Below, one piece after another: positions 6,686-11,635 of a DNA stretch of 11,635 bases (its first letter is position 1; the number at the start of each line of letters is the position of its first letter). Under the pieces are notes generated by a model. It did not search any database. It worked only from the letters and a program-made list of their open reading frames with translations, and was not told where the DNA came from. The DNA is taken from the NCBI GenBank assembly GCA_947380915.1, contig CANCSY010000080.1, forward strand, positions 1 through 11,635, written 5' to 3'. The DNA is from Beijerinckiaceae bacterium. Lineage in GTDB: Bacteria > Pseudomonadota > Alphaproteobacteria > Rhizobiales > Beijerinckiaceae. Made by a program: the position numbers and the translations under genes.

Positions 6686-7438
6686 TCAGAGGATGGCGTC
6701 CGGCGGCAGCTCAAGGCTCGACACGCAGGCGATCTGGCGCAAGGCGTCGGGATCGAGGATCTCGATCTTGCGGCAATCAAGCGCCACGATATTCTCCTCG
6801 CGCAGGGCGCGCAGCACGCGATGCACATGCACCGGCGTCAGACCGCAGCAATCGGCGATCTGCTGAATCGACAGGGGCAGGCGAAAGCCGCGTTCCTGGG
6901 CAAGCCCAAGCTTCAGCAAACGCTGATGCAAGGACGCCACGAGATGGGCGAGATTGCGTCGCGCGTCGCAGGCGCCAACAGCCGTCAGCCGCTCTGCGAT
7001 CATGGCGGATTCATGGGCCTGCATCACCATGATGCGACGGCTTAACCCTGGCGCAGCTATGACCTCGTTGAAACGATCCGCATCGAAATTGCAGAAGGTG
7101 ATGTCGGTGACGGCCTGCACGCCGAATTCGGCGGCCCCCAGCATGCAGGTCTCGAGGCCCACGAGATCGCCGGGCAACAAAAGATGCACCACCTGCCGCT
7201 CGCCGCTCTCCAGCGATCTGTATTTGATGGCCCATCCGGAGAAGAGCGTGAACAGGCGCGGGCGACGCAGGCCCTGCTCGATGATGACATCGCCGCTCCA
7301 GGCGCGCCCATGGCTGACCTTGAAAGACTCGATGAGCGCAAGATCCGGGCTCGCCGACGGATTGGACATCAACGGGCAGTTGCGACAGCCCAGAATCTTC
7401 GGATCGACAACCCGCGTCGCAATTTGCACAACAGACAT
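6686..7438 (-). CDS. Crp/Fnr family transcriptional regulator
   Basis: A 250-residue regulator with an N-terminal cyclic-nucleotide-binding-like beta-roll (about 34-130; EQGLRRPRLFTLFSGWAIKY, VVHLLLPGDLVGLE), a dimerisation helix (about 130-165) and a C-terminal winged helix-turn-helix (about 188-225; LPLSIQQIADCCGLTPVHVHRVLRALRE in outline at 188-214). The recognition helix pattern LTPVHV is common in Rhizobiales paralogues of unknown signal, and lacks the E-x-x-S-R of classical FNR. N-terminal Cys18 and Cys21 (GCRNC) with Cys98 and Cys116 recall FNR-type cluster ligands, but the third N-terminal cysteine is missing, so oxygen sensing is only a guess. The frame is open to 7690, yet the ATG at 7438 has GAGGT with 5-nt spacing, and the extra 84 codons would run through the promoter region. 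The next gene is the orphan response regulator. Confidence 0.93.
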   Translation of the reverse strand: MSVVQIATRVVDPKILGCRNCPLMSNPSASPDLALIESFKVSHGRAWSGDVIIEQGLRRPRLFTLFSGWAIKYRSLESGERQVVHLLLPGDLVGLETCMLGAAEFGVQAVTDITFCNFDADRFNEVIAAPGLSRRIMVMQAHESAMIAERLTAVGACDARRNLAHLVASLHQRLLKLGLAQERGFRLPLSIQQIADCCGLTPVHVHRVLRALREENIVALDCRKIEILDPDALRQIACVSSLELPPDAIL

Positions 7439-7576
7439 GACCCACCTCGCGCCAGACCCAGGACACCACTCGGCTCGCAGACATGAATCGACGGGTGCAA
7501 GTTTGCGCTGCTGGAAAAATGAACCAGCGCAATGGTCAGAAACGGAACGGGGGAAGAGTTGTCGTTCTATGCAAAA

Positions 7577-7605
7577 ATAGAAACATTCGCGCCCCTGACT
7601 GTCAA
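7577..7605 (-). promoter_or_regulatory. Promoter of the Crp/Fnr-type regulator
   Basis: On the minus strand a perfect TTGACA (7605-7600) is followed after 17 nt by TTCTAT (7582-7577). A start near 7570 gives a leader of about 130 nt before the ATG at 7438. The -35 element is exact, the -10 moderate. The long leader leaves room for control, though no structured element was recognised in it. Confidence 0.55.
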
Positions 7606-7647
7606 CATACCACAATCGATGCGCGACATCGCAGATGGCGGAAAAAG

Positions 7648-7690
7648 TTGCGCAAAAGATGTAGGCAGGATCGTTCGAGGGATTGCGCAA
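7648..7690. repeat. Two TTGCGCAA palindromes 35 bp apart
   Basis: Identical 8-bp palindromes TTGCGCAA lie at 7648-7655 and 7683-7690, upstream of the Crp/Fnr-type promoter (about 80 and 115 bp before its predicted start). They are possible binding sites for a dimeric regulator. They share the TTG...CAA ends of Crp/Fnr boxes but lack the usual 4-nt spacer arrangement of TTGAT-N4-ATCAA, so autoregulation is only a hypothesis. Confidence 0.45.
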
Positions 7691-7692
7691 GC

Positions 7693-7742
7693 AAATATTA
7701 AAATCGCAGAAATTCCTGCGGCGCAGGCGTTTTCAGCGCCTG
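7693..7742 (-). terminator. Double hairpin with T-rich tail (possible small-RNA 3' end)
   Basis: Read on the minus strand, a CAGGCG/CGCCTG hairpin (7742-7724) is followed by a CGCAG/CTGCG hairpin (7720-7705) and then ATTTTAATATTT (7704-7693). This is a terminator-like arrangement, but no gene precedes it on this strand: the binding-protein gene already has its own terminator at 7897-7929. It could end a small RNA from the 7740-7890 stretch. No good promoter was found there, so confidence is low. Confidence 0.3.
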
Positions 7743-7896
7743 TTAACAAAAATTTCCGAAGGCGTCAGGCCCAAAATGCTTGCGGTGAAAGCCAGGCCCG
7801 CAGAGCGTCGCGCGATTAATCTTAATGCTCGAAAGCCGCGCGAAAAGCGCACTCTCGAAAATTCACCATTCGCATTCATCAATAACTTTAACCTGT

Positions 7897-7929
7897 ATTA
7901 AAACCGCAGGGACGCCCTGCCCCTGCGGT
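7897..7929 (-). terminator. Intrinsic terminator of the Bug-family gene
   Basis: A perfect 9-bp stem ACCGCAGGG / CCCTGCGGT (7903-7911 with 7921-7929) with a 9-nt loop. On the minus strand it is followed by TTTTAATA, 18 nt after the binding-protein stop. On the plus strand only CTTT follows, so the minus direction is favoured. Confidence 0.85.
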
Positions 7930-7947
7930 CTTTCAAATCATCAAACC

Positions 7948-8970
7948 TTAACGCCCGAACACGGCCTCGCGGATGCGCTTCTTCTGCTCCGCAGACACGG
8001 CGCTGAGAACCTTGAGCGTGATCTCCAGCGCCTTCTCCGGCGGCTGATAGGCGACGAAGCGCTGGGACTTTTCGCCTTCGGCGATCAAAGCGGGGTTGCT
8101 GAGCGCCCGGCGAACCGCATCACGCAGGAAGGCCAGACGCTCAGGCGGAGTGCCGGGCGAGGTCACGAGGATGCGGCCGAGATCGTTCAGATTGGCGCGG
8201 AAGTCGAACCACCATTCCTGGTCCGGCGTCAGCTTGGCCTGCTCGTAGACCGTGGGCACATTGGGCAGAAGCGCGGAGCGCACCCGCGCCATGGAGGCGA
8301 CCGGGTTCACCTGCCCGGCCTGTGCATAGTTGGCGGCGGAGCTGTCGGAGACATAGAGCCCGTCCAGCTCGCCGCGCTCCATGGCCAGCGCGATCTCGCC
8401 GCTGCTGCGATAGCCAAGAATGGTCTGGCAATCCATCTTCAGGGCTTCGCAGGTGATGGCGGCGCCGTCGGCCGGGCCATCGCTGGGGCCGGTGCCGCCC
8501 CAGCGGATCTTGCGGCCAGGCTGCAAGGCGTCGGCCACCGTCTTGATGCCCGATTGCTTGCTGGCCAGCCAGATCCAGGGATAGGCGCTGATGACGCCCA
8601 GATGATCGAACTTGGCGAGATCGTAGCGGATATTGTCCTGCTCGATCAGTTGCCCCAATCCGGCAGGCGTGCCGTTGACGATGAGCAGGCGCAGGCCATC
8701 GGCCTGTCCGCTGTAGATCTGGTTCAGCGCCAGCAGGCCGCCGGCGCCCGGCAGATTGTCCACCACCACATTGGCGCCGAGCTCCTGGCCCAGATAGGGC
8801 GCGATCATGCGGGCATAGGCGTCAAAGCCGCCGCCCACGCCCAGACCCACGACGAAATGGACCGTCTTGCCTTTATAGAACGCGGCGGCGTCCTGCGCGC
8901 GCGCGCTGACGCTCATGCTCAAGGTGAGGCCCAGGGCCAGAAGGCCGGAAAGGAAGGATTTGCGGTTCAT
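7948..8970 (-). CDS. Tripartite tricarboxylate transporter (TctC/Bug) family substrate-binding protein
   Basis: A periplasmic binding protein of the Bug/TctC family, 340 residues from the ATG at 8970. It has a Sec signal peptide: basic start MNRKSF, hydrophobic core, and a cleavage site after ARA (about residue 25). The mature part carries the family pattern: FYKGKTVHFVVG, GVGGGFDAYARMIAPYLG (in place of PPGGGTD..AR), VVVDNLPGAGG, and further on LPNVPTVYEQ. Such proteins capture carboxylates or similar small anions for a TctAB permease. No tctA or tctB gene is in the window and the gene has its own promoter and terminator, so it stands alone, as many Bug proteins do. An ATG two codons earlier (8976) has no spacing to the GGGGA motif, which fits the 8970 start better. 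Ligand unknown. Confidence 0.93.
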   Translation of the reverse strand: MNRKSFLSGLLALGLTLSMSVSARAQDAAAFYKGKTVHFVVGLGVGGGFDAYARMIAPYLGQELGANVVVDNLPGAGGLLALNQIYSGQADGLRLLIVNGTPAGLGQLIEQDNIRYDLAKFDHLGVISAYPWIWLASKQSGIKTVADALQPGRKIRWGGTGPSDGPADGAAITCEALKMDCQTILGYRSSGEIALAMERGELDGLYVSDSSAANYAQAGQVNPVASMARVRSALLPNVPTVYEQAKLTPDQEWWFDFRANLNDLGRILVTSPGTPPERLAFLRDAVRRALSNPALIAEGEKSQRFVAYQPPEKALEITLKVLSAVSAEQKKRIREAVFGR

Positions 8971-9006
8971 TGTCATCCCCGATGCGCCGCCACTACGCGG
9001 CGGCTG

Positions 9007-9036
9007 TCTATCGCGGCTGCGCCTTGACCAGTCAAG
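9007..9036 (-). promoter_or_regulatory. Promoter with overlapping operator-like palindrome for the Bug-family gene
   Basis: On the minus strand TTGACT (9035-9030), a 17-nt spacer and GATAGA (9012-9007) make a fair promoter, with a start near 9000 and a 30-nt leader. The -35 element lies inside a palindrome, CTTGAC-CA-GTCAAG on the plus strand (9023-9036, 6-bp arms). A repressor bound there would block RNA polymerase. The whole element sits in the 76-bp gap behind the Mla-type operon, which explains how the binding protein can be transcribed independently. Confidence 0.5.
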
Positions 9037-9046
9037 CGGCGCGCCA

Positions 9047-10162
9047 TCACTTCGCCGGCAGAGCGGCCTTGCACCAGGTCAGAAGCGCATCCATCGCCGT
9101 GCCGAAAGCCGCGTTCATGGCGGCGACAGCTGGCTCAGGCCCCGTTGACGCAGCAGGCGCGCGGCCCTCGATCACGCTGCGCTCGATCACCTTGCCGTCA
9201 GCGCCAACAAGACGCACTGCAAGCGTCACTTCGGCCATGGGCTGCGTCGCATCGGTGATCTGAAAGGCGGCGATGTCGAGCAGCAGTTGATAATCCGGCG
9301 TCGGCGTATCGTTAGGCCCGGTGGCGAAGCGATAGCCCGCCTTGTCGAGACTTTGCAGCACGCGCTTTTGCACGAGCTTGGGGATCGTGTCCGGCCATTG
9401 CACCGCTTGCGGCGCCAATTGCCCCTGCGCAGTTTTTATAATGAGGCGCTGCGTGTCCAGCGAGGCGACCGTTGTGGGATCGGCGACCACAAGCGCCGCT
9501 TCCGGCAGATCCGAAAGATCGACGCTCACGGCGGGCGCCGCCAGATCATAAAGCGCAGGCTTGGCCTCCTTGTCGGAGCCGCCAAGGCTGCGGTCGAGCC
9601 CCTGCAGGATGCTGTCGACCCGGTCGGAATTGCGCCCCAGGGCGGCGGCGAAGCTTTGCGCGTTGATGACGATGTCGTGAAACGGCGCGGCGTTCTCAGT
9701 CACCATCGACTTCACCGCGTCCAGCGCCTCGCGCGCCTGTTGCGAGAGCGAGGTCGCCCCCTGCGCCACGATCACCGGCGCCCCCTTCGCGCGGTCCAGC
9801 GGCTTGTCCAGATCGCCCCCCGCCAACGACACATAGACCGCCCCCAGCAAACCCTGCGCCTCCAGCGTGGCCTGGGTGGCGGCGGTGATGGGCGCATCGC
9901 GGTCTATGGCCAGATGGGCGTCCACGGCATTCAGATTGGTCTTGTCGAAAGCGAGGCGCCGCACCTCGCCCACGCGCACGCCATTGAAGGTCACGGGCGC
10001 CCCGGTACGCAGGCCCGGCGCTGAACTCTCGAAACGCACGATGAGTTCGCTGCGCCCGCGCAGGCTCCCCTTATTCTGAATCCAAAGAATGAAGCCCAGC
10101 CCCGCAAGCCCCGTGAGCAGCGCGAAGAGGCCAACGATGATGTAGCGGACGCGTGGCTCCAT
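9047..10162 (-). CDS. MlaD-type MCE protein fused to a PqiC-type auxiliary domain
   Basis: A 371-residue substrate-binding component of an Mla/Mce lipid transporter. It starts with one membrane anchor (about 7-27), then an MCE domain (about 38-115; VRFESSAPGLRTGAPVTFNG, VRVGEV, GLLGAVYVSLAGG) that binds phospholipid in the periplasm, and helices (about 138-195) of the kind that form the MCE hexamer stem. From about 202 a second domain follows: KPALYDLAAP, LVVADPTTVASLDTQRLI (224-241), QWPDTIPKLVQKRVLQSL (255-272), DYQLLLDIAAFQI (290-302) and the helix ending LTWCKAAL. This is the ABC-transport auxiliary lipoprotein domain (PqiC type), usually a separate lipoprotein gene. Here it has no own signal or lipobox and is in frame with MlaD. 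Start ATG 10162 has AGGAG overlapping the ATPase stop codon. Confidence 0.9.
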   Translation of the reverse strand: MEPRVRYIIVGLFALLTGLAGLGFILWIQNKGSLRGRSELIVRFESSAPGLRTGAPVTFNGVRVGEVRRLAFDKTNLNAVDAHLAIDRDAPITAATQATLEAQGLLGAVYVSLAGGDLDKPLDRAKGAPVIVAQGATSLSQQAREALDAVKSMVTENAAPFHDIVINAQSFAAALGRNSDRVDSILQGLDRSLGGSDKEAKPALYDLAAPAVSVDLSDLPEAALVVADPTTVASLDTQRLIIKTAQGQLAPQAVQWPDTIPKLVQKRVLQSLDKAGYRFATGPNDTPTPDYQLLLDIAAFQITDATQPMAEVTLAVRLVGADGKVIERSVIEGRAPAASTGPEPAVAAMNAAFGTAMDALLTWCKAALPAK

Positions 10163-10171
10163 AAGCGGCTC

Positions 10172-10936
10172 CTAGGCCAGTTGCGCCGCCCTGCCCCGCT
10201 CGCCCCTGAAATAGGCGCGCAGCCACGGGTGATCGAAGGCGAGAATGTCGTGCATCGGCCCCTGCGCGATGATGCGCCCGTCATAGAGCGCCAGAATGCG
10301 GGTGCAGACGGATTTCAGGGAATTGAGATCATGGGTCACCATGAAGACCGTCAGGTTCAGCACCCGCTGCAGGGTGCGGATCAACCGGTCGATTTCGCCG
10401 GCGGCGATGGGGTCGAGGCCGGAGGTCGGCTCGTCGAGGAAGAGAATGTCCGGGTCCAGCGCCAGCGCGCGGGCGATGGCGACGCGCTTGGTCATGCCGC
10501 CGGAGATTTCCGAGGGCAGCTTGTCCGCGTCCTCCACGCTCAGGCCCACCATGGCGAGCTTGGCCAGCGCCACATCCCCATACATGGCGTCTGAGCCATC
10601 GAGATATTCGCGCATGGGAAACTCCACATTCTCCCGCAGGGTCAGGGAGGAGAAGAGCGCACCTTGCTGAAACATCATGCCGCAGCGCCCGCCTATGCGC
10701 CGGGACTCCGCAGGGGTCGCCTGCTCGAGCCGCACACCCATGATCTCGACGGTTCCCGAGGTCTTGGGCAGCAGGCCCAGCATGGTGCGCAGCAGCACCG
10801 TCTTGCCCGAGCCCGAGGCGCCCACCAGCCCCACGATCTCCCCGCGCCGCACGTTGAAGGAAAGGCCGCGCACGACCTCATGCCCCGCGAGCGTCACCCG
10901 AAGATCGCTCACGGTGATGACTTCATCCGCCTCCAT
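10172..10936 (-). CDS. Mla/Mce-type ABC transporter ATP-binding protein (MlaF-like)
   Basis: A 254-residue cytoplasmic ATPase that powers the phospholipid transporter with the neighbouring permease. Motifs in order are Walker A GASGSGKT (39-46), Q-loop FQQGALF (89-95), signature SEISGGMTKR (142-151), Walker B ILFLDEP (164-170), D-loop SGLDP (172-176) and the switch His202 in VTHD. The SGGM-x-KR form of the signature is typical of MlaF and Mce ATPases and separates them from most other ABC importers. Length suits the family. The permease stop codon is only 3 bp before this ATG, and the next gene follows after 9 bp, so translation is probably coupled across the operon. Confidence 0.95.
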   Translation of the reverse strand: MEADEVITVSDLRVTLAGHEVVRGLSFNVRRGEIVGLVGASGSGKTVLLRTMLGLLPKTSGTVEIMGVRLEQATPAESRRIGGRCGMMFQQGALFSSLTLRENVEFPMREYLDGSDAMYGDVALAKLAMVGLSVEDADKLPSEISGGMTKRVAIARALALDPDILFLDEPTSGLDPIAAGEIDRLIRTLQRVLNLTVFMVTHDLNSLKSVCTRILALYDGRIIAQGPMHDILAFDHPWLRAYFRGERGRAAQLA

Positions 10937-10939
10937 AGG

Positions 10940-11635
10940 TCACATCCCCACGGCGGCGAAGAGGACAGCGAAAATGCCGTCGAGCACGATGACGAAAAAG
11001 ATCGAGCGCACCACGGAGGCGGTGGCGCCCAGCCCCAGGGACTCCGCGCTGCCCTGCACCTTCATGCCCTCCAGCGCCGCCACCGCGCCAATCACGAAGG
11101 CCATGACCGGCGCCTTGATGAGGCCGACCTCCAGATCAATGTGGGAGGCGGCCTCGTGAAGGCGCTCGATATAGACGGCGGGGCTCATGTCGCCATAGAT
11201 CCAGGCCACCACCCCCGCCCCATAGAGCGCCGCAGCATTGCCTATGACCGTCAGCAGGGGCGCGGCGACGATCAGCGCGAGGATGCGCGGCAGGATCAGG
11301 TATTCGATGGGATCAAGGCCCATGGTGCGCAGGGCGTCGATTTCCTCGCGCATCTTCATGGAGCCGATCTCCGCCGTATAGGCGCTGCCCGAGCGCCCGG
11401 CGACCATGATGGTGACAAGCAGAACGCCGATCTCGCGCAGCACCAGAATGGTCACGAGATCCACCACATAGTCCGTCGCGCCGAAGCGCTGGAAATGGAA
11501 GAAGCCCTGCTGCGCCAGAATGCAGCCGATGAGGAAGCACATCAGCGCGATGATCGGCACGGCCCGCAGGCCCGTGCGGTCCAGATGATGGACGGCCGAG
11601 CGCAGCCGGAGCCGCGCGGGATGGCGCAGGCCCTG
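10940..11635 (-). CDS. Mla/Mce-type ABC transporter permease (MlaE-like), 5' end beyond window
   Basis: The inner-membrane permease of the same lipid transporter; the 231 visible residues reach the C-terminus and the frame stays open to the right edge. Just inside the edge RHPARLRLRSAVHHLDRTGLRA is readable in outline, the segment before the permease core in this family. Then come AVPIIALMCFLIG, AQQGFFHFQRFGA, LVLREIGVLLVTIMVAGRSG, AYTAEIGSMKMREEIDALRT (the conserved loop that contacts the ATPase), MGLDPIEYLILPR and several further membrane helices. Rhizobiales homologues often carry an N-terminal STAS-like domain before this point; it would be outside the window. A GTG at 11558-11560 (VPIIAL) is internal, not the start. 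It overlaps nothing and is 3 bp from the ATPase gene. Confidence 0.95.
   Translation of the reverse strand, partial: QGLRHPARLRLRSAVHHLDRTGLRAVPIIALMCFLIGCILAQQGFFHFQRFGATDYVVDLVTILVLREIGVLLVTIMVAGRSGSAYTAEIGSMKMREEIDALRTMGLDPIEYLILPRILALIVAAPLLTVIGNAAALYGAGVVAWIYGDMSPAVYIERLHEAASHIDLEVGLIKAPVMAFVIGAVAALEGMKVQGSAESLGLGATASVVRSIFFVIVLDGIFAVLFAAVGM

Larger units (their letters stand above)
7439..7902. other. Long AT-rich intergenic region
   Basis: About 460 bp without a convincing gene on either strand; reading frames crossing it lack family resemblance and good ribosome-binding sites. It is visibly richer in A and T than the flanking genes. It contains a promoter for the Crp/Fnr-type gene (7577-7605), two TTGCGCAA palindromes (7648-7690), a double hairpin followed by a T-rich tract on the minus strand (7693-7742) and, at its far end, the terminator of the binding-protein gene. 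No transposon remnants or tRNA were seen. Confidence 0.7.

Noticed and set aside
6565..6828. Minus-strand open frame of 87 codons that ends ATGTCATGA on the response regulator start
   Set aside because: The ATGA overlap looked like translational coupling, but most of the frame lies inside the Crp/Fnr-type gene in another frame, it has no ribosome-binding site of its own and the translation is Arg/Cys/Pro-rich shadow sequence.
7439..7690. N-terminal extension of the Crp/Fnr-type protein by 84 residues
   Set aside because: The extension runs through the promoter (7577-7605) and lacks family resemblance; the ATG at 7438 has a good ribosome-binding site.
8986..9004. GCCGCC/GGCGGC hairpin just upstream of the Bug-family gene
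   Set aside because: No T-run follows and it overlaps the predicted transcription start; with this GC content a 6-bp GC-only hairpin is expected by chance.
7825..9027. Plus-strand open frame of 400 codons opposite the Bug-family gene
   Set aside because: Antisense shadow of a well-supported gene with signal peptide, promoter and terminator; its translation is low-complexity and shows no family motifs.

Overview
The window looks like an ordinary chromosomal stretch of a high-GC alphaproteobacterium, probably of the order Hyphomicrobiales (Rhizobiales). The L13 sequence, the Mce-type lipid ABC transporter, the Bug-family binding protein, the Crp/Fnr regulator with its LTPVHV-type helix-turn-helix and the YidB/YeaQ small proteins all fit that assignment. 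No rRNA, tRNA, insertion sequence, phage gene or CRISPR array was seen. All genes but one lie on the minus strand. I found no clear multi-gene new system; the most unusual items are two proteins and several regulatory sites.

Left part (1-2580): the 5' end of rplM (ribosomal protein L13) runs off the left edge behind a near-consensus promoter. Upstream of it, also on the minus strand, are a divergent Mpl/MurC-type Mur ligase that lacks several active-site residues, and a small cysteine-containing protein of unknown function. A divergent intergenic region with a direct repeat separates these from the only plus-strand gene.

Middle part (2580-7440): a zinc-type medium-chain dehydrogenase ends at a textbook terminator and is convergent with an erythromycin-esterase-family protein. 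Next on the minus strand come a YeaQ/GlsB membrane protein and a YidB (DUF937) protein, 30 bp apart and probably co-transcribed. A strong terminator closes that pair and overlaps the extended reading frame of the esterase-family gene, so the esterase gene very likely starts downstream of it. Two regulators follow: a single-domain response regulator and a Crp/Fnr-family regulator. No histidine kinase is nearby.

Right part (7440-11635): a gap of about 500 bp, AT-rich for this window, holds the Crp/Fnr promoter, a pair of TTGCGCAA palindromes and a hairpin cluster that could be the 3' end of a small RNA. Beyond it is a stand-alone TctC/Bug-family periplasmic binding protein with its own terminator and a promoter overlapped by a CTTGAC-N2-GTCAAG palindrome. 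The window ends with a tightly packed Mla/Mce operon: permease (cut by the right edge), ATPase, and an MCE-domain protein fused in one frame to a PqiC-type auxiliary domain. Together these three would form an inner-membrane phospholipid-trafficking transporter.
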